A stretch of DNA of 64,000 nt from Nitrospirillum pindoramense (GTDB lineage: Bacteria; Pseudomonadota; Alphaproteobacteria; Azospirillales; Azospirillaceae), in assembly GCF_007827955.1 (NCBI RefSeq), contig NZ_VITR01000016.1, positions 104,161-168,160 on the forward strand. Reading direction: 5' to 3'. Both the position numbers and the translations under genes were made by a program. Shown piece by piece: positions 28,096-36,297 of this stretch; within the stretch, counting starts at the first letter, position 1; the number at the start of each line of letters is the position of its first letter. The notes beneath the pieces are model-generated. The model was not told the DNA's origin and searched no databases. It saw nothing but the letters and a program-made list of their open reading frames with translations.

Positions 28096-28132
28096 ACTAA
28101 TTAAAACTATAAGCATCATAGGAAAAATCTAT
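28096..28132 (-). promoter_or_regulatory. OxyR binding site upstream of katG
   Basis: On the minus strand the region reads ATAG-N7-CTAT-N7-ATAG-N7-TAGT, and the first unit is ATAGAT. The OxyR consensus is four such tetranucleotides spaced by seven bases; three of four match exactly here. It lies 73-109 bases before the katG ATG, a normal activator position. Confidence 0.75.
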
Positions 28133-28250
28133 AACAGTAGTAATTATCCATGTTTTTCCTGAATTTAAGGCAGGAGAAGCCGGCTATCAACATTATATGT
28201 GTTGGCTGATCGGTTTGTCGTCGGCACTTTTATGGTGGAGTGTGGCGGAT

Positions 28251-29141
28251 TTATTGCTGCCGCAGCTCCTGGATGACTTGGGCCAGACGCTGGTAGGTGG
28301 TGGCCATGGCGGCGCCGCCGCGCCAGGCCAAAACGATGTGGCGCTTGGCTTCCGGGTCGGGCAGCGGCCGGGTGGCGACATGCAGCCCGTTCAGGATGCC
28401 GGCCCGCACCGCCATTTCCGGCAGCAGGGTGACGCCCCGGCGGTTGTCTACCAGATGCACCAGGGTCTGCAGTGTCGACGCGGACATGGCCTGACGGTTC
28501 AGGTCCGCCCGGCCGCACAGCGACAGGGTGTGGTCGCGCAGGCAATGCCCGTCCGGCAGCAGCAGCAGCCGCTCCACCCAATCCTCCTCCGCCAGGGCCA
28601 TTTGGGCGCCGACCGGGTCCTCCCGGTGGAAGGCCAGCACCAGCGGGTCGTCGAACAGCGCCGCGTAGTCCAGGGTCGCGCAGGGATAGGGCAGGGCCAG
28701 GATGGCGCAGTCCAGGTCGCCCCGCCCCAGCGCGGTGCATAGGCTGGCGCTGAATTCCTCCCGCACATGCAGGTCCAGCAGGGGACAGCGGTCCGCCACC
28801 CCGGGCAGCAGGCGGGGCAGAAGATAGGGGCCGATGGTGGGGATGATGCCCAGCCGCAGCACTCCCGTCAGCGGTCCCGCGGCCTGGCCGATGTTGCCCA
28901 GGTCCTGCGCCGCGCGCAGCAGCTCCCGCGCCTTCTCCACCACCTGCTCGCCAATGGCGGTGAAGGCCACCATGCGCCGTGTCCGCTCCACCAGGTGCAG
29001 GCGCAGCAGGGACTCCAGTTCCTGGATGCTGGAGGACAGCGCGGCCTGGGTGACGTTGCACGCCTCGGCCGCCCGGCTGAAGTTCCGGTGCTCATACAGA
29101 TGCACCAGATAGCGGAGTTGCTTGAGGCTGGGCAGGGTCAT
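28251..29141 (-). CDS. oxyR: OxyR, peroxide-sensing LysR-family activator
   Basis: The 296-residue protein has an N-terminal LysR winged helix (LKQLRYLVHLYEHRNFSRAA, then QAALSSSIQELE). The redox pair is GHC200LRDHTLSLC209GR, aligned with the C199/C208 disulfide of the E. coli protein. It activates peroxide-defence genes when oxidised, here presumably katG downstream. The start at 29141 was chosen over 29174 from the usual OxyR/LysR N-terminus. Confidence 0.95.
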   Translation of the reverse strand: MTLPSLKQLRYLVHLYEHRNFSRAAEACNVTQAALSSSIQELESLLRLHLVERTRRMVAFTAIGEQVVEKARELLRAAQDLGNIGQAAGPLTGVLRLGIIPTIGPYLLPRLLPGVADRCPLLDLHVREEFSASLCTALGRGDLDCAILALPYPCATLDYAALFDDPLVLAFHREDPVGAQMALAEEDWVERLLLLPDGHCLRDHTLSLCGRADLNRQAMSASTLQTLVHLVDNRRGVTLLPEMAVRAGILNGLHVATRPLPDPEAKRHIVLAWRGGAAMATTYQRLAQVIQELRQQ

Positions 29142-29217
29142 TGGGGGCAGTTCGGTCGGATGGCGATGCCGCATCCTAGCCCTAAACGCCGTCTATTGGA
29201 ATTATTCTAATTATAGA

Positions 29218-29445
29218 TTAGAGCAGCACGTCCAGAAACATGCCCCGGCGATAGCGCGCGGGCAGGGTCAGAATGCCGTTGACCATCAGGCTGGCCAATT
29301 CCCGCGCGGAAGGCCAGCGGTTGCCGGGCTTGGCCCTCTGCACGGCGCGCGTGGGCGCCGGCGGCGGCACCAGGATGGAATGCCGGTCCGAACCGTCGGG
29401 GATCATCCCGCCAAGGCGGGAGGTGGTGGGGCGGGTCTCTACCAT
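29218..29445 (-). CDS. Small protein of unknown function
   Basis: A possible 75-residue basic protein ending in GNRWPSARELASLMVNGILTLPARYRRGMFLDVLL-like sequence (its last 20 residues are hydrophobic and basic). It has no signal peptide and no clear ribosome-binding site. The start could also be 29406 or 29481. It is listed because it fills the gap between oxyR and the lipase gene on their strand; it may be spurious. Confidence 0.35.
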   Translation of the reverse strand: MVETRPTTSRLGGMIPDGSDRHSILVPPPAPTRAVQRAKPGNRWPSARELASLMVNGILTLPARYRRGMFLDVLL

Positions 29446-29520
29446 GGGGGGATCATATAGCCGCGCGGGTGCCCCGGCCAAGGGCCCTTGGTGCCAGTTG
29501 GCCTAAAGATACCCGTTGGC

Positions 29521-30642
29521 CTAAAGGTAATCGTGCACGATGTCGATGGAGGTCTCGACACCCACCTTGTCGAAATTCGCCGCCAGCCAGCAATCGGCCG
29601 TCTCGCGCCCCTTGGTGAACAGGTATTGCAGGAACTCCGGCTCGGCGTTCAGCTTGCTGGACGCGTGCATGTCGGCCAGGGCCTCGTCATTCTCGATGAC
29701 GTGCATGCGCAGGGCCTTGTACTGGTCGGAGGTGAGCTCGCCGGATTCGATCATGCGCGCGACGAAGCGGATGGACCGCATCTCGCGCATCAGCGAGGCG
29801 TTGAAGGTGATCTCGTTCACCCGGTCGGCGATCTCGAACGGGGTCTTGGGCACGCCCTTGCGCACCAGCGGGTTGATCTGCACGACGATGATGTCGTGGC
29901 TTTCGTTCTCATAGGCGATGGGCCACAGCGACGGATTGCCCATGAAGCCGCCGTCCCAGTAAAACTCACCCTCGATCTCCACCGCCTGGAACATTTGCGG
30001 CAGGCAGGCGGAGGCCAGGACGGCATCGATGGTGATGTCGCGGTTACGGAAGATCTTCACCTTGCCCGTCTCCACGTTCGTGGCGGACAGGTACAGATCG
30101 ATGCCGCAGCCGGTGCGCACCCGGTCGAAATCCACCAGGTCCTTCAGGATGCCGCGCAAGGGGTTGATGCCCAGCGGGTTGCTCTGATAGGGCGACACCA
30201 GCATGTTCATGAGGTTGATCCAGGCATAGCCTGGGCTGTCATCAACCCGCCAGCTGCCGCGCAGGCGGGACAACCAGCTGCGCTTGATGGGGGATGTCCG
30301 TCCCGCCTCGCCCACCTTGGTCCAGAAGGTCCGCAGGGCCTGGCGGGCGCCGTCGCGCCCATCCTTGCCGTAGCCGTCGGCCATGACCACCGCGTTCATG
30401 GCGCCGGCGCTAGTGCCGGAGATGGCCTCCACCTCCAGCCGGCCATCCTCCAGCAGGCGGTCCAGCACGCCCCAGGTGAAGGCGCCGTGCGATCCGCCGC
30501 CCTGCAGGCCCAGGTTCACCCGCTTGCGTGGCTGGCTGGTCTTTTTCTTGGCGCGACCGGCGGCAGGGGCGGGCGCCGAGACCGGGCTTTGGGAAGCCGG
30601 GCCCTGGGCGGACGAACTTTGGGGCGAGGTGCTGTCGGGCAT
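29521..30642 (-). CDS. Patatin-like phospholipase/acyl hydrolase
   Basis: The patatin fold shows the oxyanion-hole glycines LQGGGSHGAF, the nucleophile elbow SGTSAGAMNA and the catalytic Asp in DGGFMGNPS. It should cleave acyl groups from phospholipids or storage polyester. There is no signal peptide; a Pro/Ala/Ser-rich then Lys-rich N-terminal stretch precedes the fold. The start is uncertain: 30642 has CAGG upstream, while 30669 and 30714 would add 9 or 24 residues. Confidence 0.88.
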   Translation of the reverse strand: MPDSTSPQSSSAQGPASQSPVSAPAPAAGRAKKKTSQPRKRVNLGLQGGGSHGAFTWGVLDRLLEDGRLEVEAISGTSAGAMNAVVMADGYGKDGRDGARQALRTFWTKVGEAGRTSPIKRSWLSRLRGSWRVDDSPGYAWINLMNMLVSPYQSNPLGINPLRGILKDLVDFDRVRTGCGIDLYLSATNVETGKVKIFRNRDITIDAVLASACLPQMFQAVEIEGEFYWDGGFMGNPSLWPIAYENESHDIIVVQINPLVRKGVPKTPFEIADRVNEITFNASLMREMRSIRFVARMIESGELTSDQYKALRMHVIENDEALADMHASSKLNAEPEFLQYLFTKGRETADCWLAANFDKVGVETSIDIVHDYL

Positions 30643-31176
30643 CGGGAAACCTGTCGTCTGTTGACCCATGACGCGGCGCAACCGAGTGGCGGCCGGGAAG
30701 GCGCGGTGCTCCATCCGGGAGGGGCCCGGTATGCTTCCACCCGGTGGGCTCTACCCGGCCGGTGGGCTCTACCTGGTCTGCTTCAACCCGGTCTCCTTGG
30801 GGGCGCACACAAATATGGGGCCCGCCGGCACCCGGCCAAGGGCGGCTTTTCGCCCCGTGCCGGACGCGGACCCGTGCGGGTGCCCCGATCCCGGCCACTC
30901 TATCGCGGTGGCCCGCGCACGTCGTTGCGAAATGTCCCCAGCGAATGATGCGCCGCCAAATGCATGGGCCCCGGCTTTGCGCCCCGGCGGGGCTTCTGCT
31001 AAAACCGGCTTCTCCGGCATCGGGGGATGCCGAAAGGGGCTGTGGCGGGGCCTGGGAACGGAAAGCGGGGAACGATGGTCAGGGAAGGCGGGTCCGGAAG
31101 GACCGCGCATAGGCGTCATGCCCTTGACAGGGGGGCCATTGACAGGGGGGGCCATCGGTCGCACCTTCCCTCGACC
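30643..31176. other. Region without a gene, with short tandem repeats
   Basis: No credible gene is present beyond the possible extended start of the lipase gene. Two 15-bp copies of CCGGTGGGCTCTACC lie at 30741-30755 and 30759-30773. Just before hprK, TTGACAGGGGGGCCA occurs twice in tandem (31124-31138, then with one extra G from 31139). Each copy holds a perfect -35 hexamer TTGACA, but I see no good -10 at 16-18 bases from either. Confidence 0.5.
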
Positions 31177-31641
31177 ATGATCCGCGTCCATGCCACTTGC
31201 GTCAGTGTTGGCGGTGCCGGCGTCCTCTTGCGGGGACCGTCGGGGTCGGGCAAGTCCGATTTGGCCCTGCGCCTGGTGGATGCGGGCGCCTTGCTGGTGG
31301 CCGACGACCAGGTGGTCCTGACCGCCGATCCCACGCAGGCCCTGGTGACCGCCACCGCGCCCGCGCGCCTGGCCGGGCTGATCGAGGTGCGCGGCCTGGG
31401 CATTCTGCCCGCCCCCACCGCCCCGTCGGCCGTCATCCGCCTGGTGGTCGACCTGGTGGAGCGCGATGCCGTTCCGCGCCTGCCCACCGCCGATGCTAAC
31501 CGGCTTGCCGGTGTGATGGTGCCGCACGTGGCGCTGTGGCCCTTCGCCGCCTCCGCCCCGGCCGCCCTGCGCCTGGCGCTGGCGGCGCTGACATCGGGCG
31601 CCCCCCTGGTACCCGCCGCGTTCGATGAGGTGGCGGCATGA
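31177..31641 (+). CDS. hprK: HPr kinase/phosphorylase, short alphaproteobacterial type
   Basis: The 154-residue protein is only the C-terminal kinase domain, with Walker A GPSGSGKSD (residues 20-28) and the following LVADDQV and VRGLGI segments. It phosphorylates a serine in HPr, here probably S58 of the protein at 32987. Short HprK without the N-terminal domain is usual in alphaproteobacteria. The ATG at 31177 lacks a strong ribosome-binding site. rapZ overlaps its stop by 4 bases. Confidence 0.9.
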   Translation: MIRVHATCVSVGGAGVLLRGPSGSGKSDLALRLVDAGALLVADDQVVLTADPTQALVTATAPARLAGLIEVRGLGILPAPTAPSAVIRLVVDLVERDAVPRLPTADANRLAGVMVPHVALWPFAASAPAALRLALAALTSGAPLVPAAFDEVAA

Positions 31642-32585
31642 ACGGGCTCGCCGACAGCCCCCAATCTCAGCCTCTGGCCCCGCCCCCGGCCGCGCCGCCG
31701 GTGGTCGTCATCACCGGCCAGTCGGGCGCCGGCCTGTCCACGGCGCTGAAGGCGCTGGAGGATCTGGGGTATGAGGCGGTGGACAATTTGCGCCTGTCAC
31801 TGCTGACCCATCTGGTGGAACAGGCCAGTGACCGGCCGCTGGCCATCGGCATCGACAGCCGCACCCGCGATTTCTCCGCCGACGCGGTCCTGGGGGAACT
31901 GGACCGGCTGCGCCACGCCACCGGGCGGGCCGTCAGCCTGCTGTTCATGGAGGCCTCGGACGAGGCGCTGCAACGGCGCTACACCGAAACCCGCCGGCCT
32001 CATCCGCTGGCGACGGACCGGCCCGTGCCGGACGGCATCGCGCGGGAACGCACCCTGCTGTGGCCCTTGCGTGACAATGCCGACGTGGTCGTCGACACGA
32101 CCCAGCTTTCCATCCACGATGTCCGCCGTTTGCTGGGCGGACATTTCCGGTTGGACACGGCGCCGTCGCTGCATGTCTTCGTGACCAGCTTCTCGTTCCG
32201 CCACGGCGTCCCGCGTGAGGCCGATCTGGTGTTCGACGTCCGTTTCCTCGACAACCCCCATTGGGTTCCCGATCTGCGGCCCTTGACGGGCAACGACGCG
32301 CCCGTGGGCGCCTTCATCGAAAAGGATGGGGATTTCCCCGCCTTCTTCGAAAACCTCACCCGCTTGCTGGCCCCCCTGCTGCCGCGCTACATGAGCGAGG
32401 GCAAGCGCTACCTCACCATCGCGGTGGGGTGCACCGGGGGCCGCCACCGCTCCGTCTTTGTCGCCAACCGGCTGGCGGCATGGTTGCAAACCCAGGGCTC
32501 CCGGGTGGGCGTCGCCCACCGGGAATTGGACCGGTCCGGCGTGTCCCCGGAGCCCGCGCATGTCGTCAATAGGGAGACCCGATGA
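31638..32585 (+). CDS. rapZ: RapZ-family nucleotide-binding adaptor
   Basis: The 315-residue RapZ/YvcJ protein has the P-loop region TGQSGAGLSTALKALEDLGY, then DNLRLSLL, DTAPSLHVFVTSFSFRHG, DVRFLDNPHW and the C-terminal CTGGRHRSVF. In E. coli RapZ controls glmS through small RNAs. In alphaproteobacteria it is kept with hprK and PTS genes, role unclear. The Walker A lysine is replaced by Leu (L33). It overlaps both neighbours by ATGA. Confidence 0.93.
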   Translation: MNGLADSPQSQPLAPPPAAPPVVVITGQSGAGLSTALKALEDLGYEAVDNLRLSLLTHLVEQASDRPLAIGIDSRTRDFSADAVLGELDRLRHATGRAVSLLFMEASDEALQRRYTETRRPHPLATDRPVPDGIARERTLLWPLRDNADVVVDTTQLSIHDVRRLLGGHFRLDTAPSLHVFVTSFSFRHGVPREADLVFDVRFLDNPHWVPDLRPLTGNDAPVGAFIEKDGDFPAFFENLTRLLAPLLPRYMSEGKRYLTIAVGCTGGRHRSVFVANRLAAWLQTQGSRVGVAHRELDRSGVSPEPAHVVNRETR

Positions 32586-32983
32586 TCGGTATGGTCCTCG
32601 TGACCCACGGCCGCCTGGCCGAGGAGTTCATACTGGCCCTCCAGCACGTGGTGGGGGAACAGGCACAAGTGCGCGCGGTCTGCATCGGGCCGGAAGATGA
32701 CATGGAACAGCGGCGGGAAGACATCCTGGCCAAGGTCGCGGAATGCGACACCGGCGACGGGGTGGTGGTCCTGACCGACATGTTCGGTGGCACGCCGTCC
32801 AACCTGGCCATCAGCACCATGGACCGCGCCAAGGTCGAGGTCATCGCCGGCGTCAACCTGCCGCTGCTGATCAAGCTGGCCTCGGTGCGCAAGACCGAGT
32901 CGCTGGAAAGCGCGGTCCAGGCCGCGCGCGAGGCGGGGCGCAAGTACATCAACGTCGCCTCCTCCCTGCTGGCGGACAACTGA
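32582..32983 (+). CDS. PTS EIIA component, mannose family
   Basis: The 133-residue protein has the phosphoacceptor His9 in LVTHGRLAEEF and the conserved VVVLTDMFGGTPSNLA. It accepts phosphate from HPr. There is no EIIB or EIIC gene here, so the role is probably regulatory rather than sugar transport. It overlaps rapZ by 4 bases and HPr follows after 3 bases. Confidence 0.92.
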   Translation: MIGMVLVTHGRLAEEFILALQHVVGEQAQVRAVCIGPEDDMEQRREDILAKVAECDTGDGVVVLTDMFGGTPSNLAISTMDRAKVEVIAGVNLPLLIKLASVRKTESLESAVQAAREAGRKYINVASSLLADN

Positions 32984-32986
32984 GCC

Positions 32987-33289
32987 ATGACCGGCGGGGG
33001 GGATGGGAACGCGGGCGACTTCGGCCCGGCGCGCACGGCGCTGATCCAGAACCGGCGCGGCCTGCACGCCCGGGCGGCTGCCAAGTTCGTGAAACTGGCG
33101 GCGGAGTTCGACGCCGAGGTGGAGGTGGAGCGCGGCGACACCCAGGTGGACGGCCAGTCCATCATGGGCCTGATGATGCTGGCGGCCGCCATCGGCACCT
33201 CCATCACCTTGCGGGCCCGGGGGCCGCAGGGGGAGCAGGCGCTGGACGCCTTGGTCGCCCTGGTGGACCGCAAGTTCGATGAGGACTGA
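32987..33289 (+). CDS. HPr phosphocarrier protein
   Basis: The 100-residue protein has His27 in NRRGLHARAA and the regulatory serine in DGQSIMGLMML (S58). It shuttles phosphate from EI (next gene) to EIIA (previous gene), and HprK can phosphorylate the serine. About 15 extra N-terminal residues precede the usual HPr start. Confidence 0.95.
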   Translation: MTGGGDGNAGDFGPARTALIQNRRGLHARAAAKFVKLAAEFDAEVEVERGDTQVDGQSIMGLMMLAAAIGTSITLRARGPQGEQALDALVALVDRKFDED

Positions 33290-35090
33290 CCGGCAAATGG
33301 CCGACCGCGCATCCGGCCGGGGCCGCGCGACCAAGGCGGGCGTCGACCGCCTGCTGCGCGGCGTGGGCGTCTCCTCCGGCATCGCCATCGGGCCGGCGCA
33401 CGTCGTCGACGCCGGCGCCCTGCTGGCACCCGAATACGCCATCCCCGAGGATGGGCTGGAGGCGGAGGTCCAGCGTTTCGCCACCGCTGCCGACAAGGCG
33501 CGGCGCCAGGTGCGCAAGCTGAAGACCAAGTCGTCCGCCCTGCCGGACAGCGCCGCGGAGGAAATCGGCATCCTGCTGGACGCCCATTTCGCCATGCTGT
33601 CGGGGTCCCGCCTCATGCGCGGGGTGGAAAAGCGCATCCGCCAGGACAAGCTGAACGCCGAGGCGGCGGTGCAGGCGGAGATCACCAGCATCGCGCAGAG
33701 CTTCGCCGACATGGAGGACGCCTACCTGGCGGCCCGCGTCGCCGACGTGCGCGAGGTGGGGCAGCGCCTGCTGCGCAACCTGATGCAGCACAAGTATCAG
33801 GCCTTTTCCTTCCTGCCCGAGGGCTGCATCGTCCTGGCGGAGGATTTGAGCCCCGCCGACACGGCCCTGATGGACCCGCGCCGCATCGGCGGCTTCGCCA
33901 CCATGCTGGGCGGGCCGGAAGGGCACACCGCCATCATGGCGCGATCCCTGGGCCTGCCGGCGGTGCTGGGCACGCTGGGCTTGCTGCAGGGGGTGCAGAA
34001 CGGCGACACGGTGGTGGTGGACGGCATCGCCGGCCAGGTTTGCGTCAACCCCAGCCCAGACGTGCTGGACGGCTATCGTCGCCGCCGGGCGGAGTTGCTG
34101 GCGGAACGGGCGCAGCTGAAAACCCTGCGCAAGCTGCCGGCCATCACCCGCGACGGCACCGCCGTCACCCTGAACGCCAACCTGGAACTGCCGCGGGAAC
34201 TGGACGGCGCGCTTGATGTCGGCGCCTCGGGCGTGGGCCTGCTGCGCACCGAATTCCTGTTCATGAACCGCGAGGATCTGCCGGACGAGGATGAACAGAC
34301 GGAGATCCTGACCCGCATCGTCGCCAGCATGGACGGCAAGCCGGTGACGGCCCGCACCCTGGACATCGGCGGAGAGAAGATCGCCACGGCGCTGCGCGGG
34401 TATTTCAGCGAGCCCACCAACCCTGCCCTGGGCCTGCGCGCCATCCGCCTGTCCTTGAAGGAGCCCAAGCTGCTGGAAACCCAGCTGGCCGCCATGCTGC
34501 GCGCCGGGGCCCACGGCAATTTGCGCATCCTGCTGCCCATGATCAGCTCGGTGGCCGAGGTGCGGCGCGTGCGCGAGATCATGGCCACGGTGGTGCGCCG
34601 CCTGCGCCGCCGGGGGGTGAAGATCGCCCACCCCCTGCCCAAGCTGGGCATTATGATCGAAATCCCGGGCGCCGCCCTGTCGGCCGACGGCCTGGCGCCG
34701 TTCTGCGACTTCTTCGCCATCGGCACCAACGACCTGATCCAGTACACGCTGGCCATCGACCGGGGCGACGAACAGGTGGCCGACCTCTACGATCCTCTGC
34801 ACCCCGCCGTGTTGCGCCTGGTGCAGTTCACGACCGAGGCGGCGCTGCGCGCCCGCATCCCCGTGTCCATCTGTGGCGAGATGGCGGGCGATCCGCGCTA
34901 CACCGCCCTGCTGCTGGGCCTGGGCATCCGCGAGCTGTCCATGGCGCCCAACAACCTGCCGGTGGTGAAGCGCCGCCTGCGCGGCCTGGACCTGGTCGAG
35001 GCCACGCGCCGCGCCCGCACCATCATGGACCAGACCGACCAGGGCCGCATCGCGGCGCTGCTGGACGATTTCAACGACGCGGCTGTTTAA
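33279..35090 (+). CDS. PTS enzyme I (PEP-protein phosphotransferase)
   Basis: The protein has up to 603 residues: an HPr-binding/phosphohistidine domain with GGPEGHTAIMAR (H216) and a PEP-binding barrel with LLRTEFLFMNR, GTNDLIQYTLAIDRGDE and the catalytic Cys in ICGEMAGDP (C532). It lacks the GAF sensor of PtsP (nitrogen-PTS) enzymes and has ordinary EI length. The ATG at 33279 overlaps HPr by 11 bases; an ATG at 33297 with GAGGA upstream is an equally likely start. It closes the five-gene regulatory PTS cluster. Confidence 0.93.
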   Translation: MRTDRQMADRASGRGRATKAGVDRLLRGVGVSSGIAIGPAHVVDAGALLAPEYAIPEDGLEAEVQRFATAADKARRQVRKLKTKSSALPDSAAEEIGILLDAHFAMLSGSRLMRGVEKRIRQDKLNAEAAVQAEITSIAQSFADMEDAYLAARVADVREVGQRLLRNLMQHKYQAFSFLPEGCIVLAEDLSPADTALMDPRRIGGFATMLGGPEGHTAIMARSLGLPAVLGTLGLLQGVQNGDTVVVDGIAGQVCVNPSPDVLDGYRRRRAELLAERAQLKTLRKLPAITRDGTAVTLNANLELPRELDGALDVGASGVGLLRTEFLFMNREDLPDEDEQTEILTRIVASMDGKPVTARTLDIGGEKIATALRGYFSEPTNPALGLRAIRLSLKEPKLLETQLAAMLRAGAHGNLRILLPMISSVAEVRRVREIMATVVRRLRRRGVKIAHPLPKLGIMIEIPGAALSADGLAPFCDFFAIGTNDLIQYTLAIDRGDEQVADLYDPLHPAVLRLVQFTTEAALRARIPVSICGEMAGDPRYTALLLGLGIRELSMAPNNLPVVKRRLRGLDLVEATRRARTIMDQTDQGRIAALLDDFNDAAV

Positions 35091-35096
35091 AGGTCC

Positions 35097-35192
35097 CCTC
35101 AGTCGCCGGGCGGCGGCATCCGCCGCCTTGGCTTCCTCGCTTTTCAATCCGCTGACGCTCCCCGAAAAGTTCCGGCGGACCCGGTCGGGTCC
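35097..35192 (-). repeat. Structured intergenic repeat, copy C
   Basis: Full copy in reverse orientation, 6 bases after the EI stop. In element orientation hairpin 1 is GGACCCGACCGGGTCC, hairpin 2 is CTTTTC/GAAAAG, hairpin 3 is GGCGGC-GGAT-GCCGCC, and the end is CGGCGACTGAGG. With copy D it brackets the VapBC-like pair. Confidence 0.85.
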
Positions 35193-35315
35193 TATAGCCG
35201 CATGTGCAACCGCTCAATTCCTTGGGATAGGCGGAAACCAGCCGCTTGACGGGATTCTGGTGTTTCAGCACCCTCAGGCGCGCCAGCACTGCTGGCATTG
35301 CCTGGGAGGACCCCG

Positions 35316-35594
35316 ATGCCCACCGCCCTGACCGTCCGTGGCCTGGATGAGGATCTGGTGCGCCGCCTGAAGCTGCGCGCCGCTCGTCACGGCCGCTCCA
35401 TGGAAGCCGAGTGCCGCGACATCCTGCGCCAGGCCCTGGCCAATGAGCCGCAGGATTTCCGCGCCCTGGCGTCCTCGCTGCGTCAGTCCCTGGCCGACCG
35501 CGCCCACCGCCCCGCCGGCGAGGTCATGGCCGGCGTTCGGGCGGAAACCTGGGCGGCCCTGCCTGGAACCGCGCCGGAGGGTGAGGGCGCATGA
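35316..35594 (+). CDS. FitA/VapB-like ribbon-helix-helix antitoxin
   Basis: The 92-residue protein starts with the ribbon-helix-helix LTVRGLDEDLVRRLKLRAAR and continues HGRSMEAECRDILRQAL, the FitA pattern. The C-terminal tail should wrap the toxin. The ATG at 35316 follows GGGAGGA. It overlaps the PIN gene by ATGA. Confidence 0.88.
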   Translation: MPTALTVRGLDEDLVRRLKLRAARHGRSMEAECRDILRQALANEPQDFRALASSLRQSLADRAHRPAGEVMAGVRAETWAALPGTAPEGEGA

Positions 35595-36031
35595 GCCTGC
35601 AATTCGTCATCGACGCCTCCGTCGCCCTGCAATGGGTGGTGCCGGAGGCGACCAGCCCGGTGGCCGACCGCTTGCTGGGCTATCGCCTGCTGGCGCCCGA
35701 CGTGCTGATGGGCGACCTGGCCCAGGTGCTGGGCGCCAAGGTGGCCCTGGGCGACCTGACGGCGGTGGAGGCGGCGACCGCCGCCATGGCGCTGCAAGGT
35801 GCGGAGGTGGAGCTGATGCCCTCCCGCCCCTTGCTGGCCGACGCCGTGCGCCTGGCGGCCCAGTTGTCCCACCCGGCGCAGGATTGCCTGTACCTGGCGC
35901 TGGCCCAGGGGATGCAACTGGTCTACGTCACCGCCAACCCGGCCCTGGTGCGCGCGGTGCGCGGCCCCCATGGCGGGCGCTTGGCGGGACGCGTCGTGCT
36001 GGTGCACGAGGTGGAGCGGTTTTTGAGGTAG
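35591..36031 (+). CDS. VapC-like PIN-domain ribonuclease toxin
   Basis: The 146-residue PIN protein has the first catalytic Asp in VIDASVALQWVVPE and another in HPAQDCLYLALA. Two positions differ from common VapCs: the Glu of the second motif reads Asp (PDVLMGDLAQVL), and the last motif TADxR reads TANPAL. Activity may be reduced or metal binding altered. It follows its antitoxin with a 4-base overlap. Confidence 0.88.
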   Translation: MSLQFVIDASVALQWVVPEATSPVADRLLGYRLLAPDVLMGDLAQVLGAKVALGDLTAVEAATAAMALQGAEVELMPSRPLLADAVRLAAQLSHPAQDCLYLALAQGMQLVYVTANPALVRAVRGPHGGRLAGRVVLVHEVERFLR

Positions 36032-36034
36032 TTC

Positions 36035-36129
36035 CCTCAGGCGGCGGGTGCGGGCATCCGCCCGCTTGCCTTCCTCGTTTTCCAGTCCGCTGCGCTCTCC
36101 GGAAAACTCCGGCGGCCGCGGTCGCGGCC
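36035..36129 (-). repeat. Structured intergenic repeat, copy D
   Basis: Full copy in reverse orientation, 3 bases after the vapC stop. Hairpin 1 is GGCCGCGACCGCGGCC, hairpin 2 is GTTTTCC/GGAAAAC around an AGCGCAGCGGACT-containing loop, and hairpin 3 is GCGGGC-GGAT-GCCCGC. A small extra hairpin (GGCCT/AGGCC) extends to about 36140. Confidence 0.85.
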
Positions 36130-36163
36130 TAGCAAGGCCTACCGCCTCACCAACAAATGCACA

Positions 36164-36181
36164 CATAAAGATGTCTTTATG
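36164..36181. promoter_or_regulatory. Putative SahR-type (ArsR family) operator upstream of ahcY
   Basis: CATAAAGA-TG-TCTTTATG is a perfect 8-bp inverted repeat 117 bases before the ahcY start, in an AT-rich pocket. ArsR-family SahR repressors control ahcY, metH/metE, metF and metK in many proteobacteria, and the palindrome resembles the ATAAAGATATCTTTAT type of site I associate with these genes. The regulator gene is not in the window. Confidence 0.55.
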
Positions 36182-36297
36182 CTTGCTGGCTGGCAGCCCC
36201 GCTGGTACACCCAGGCCATCATCCAGCCTGGGAAGGCTGGGGCGCCGGCGCGTCTTGCCGCCCCCGTTGCCCCCAGGCGCCAAAGGAGCATCGCCCC

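Noticed and set aside
33204..35147. Long minus-strand open frame opposite EI
   Set aside because: Antisense shadow of a clearly identified gene; composition is biased and there is no domain.
36130..36297. SAH or SAM riboswitch before ahcY
   Set aside because: I could not fit the conserved SAH-riboswitch core. The leader has a small CCAGCC/GGCTGG hairpin and a palindrome better explained as a protein operator.
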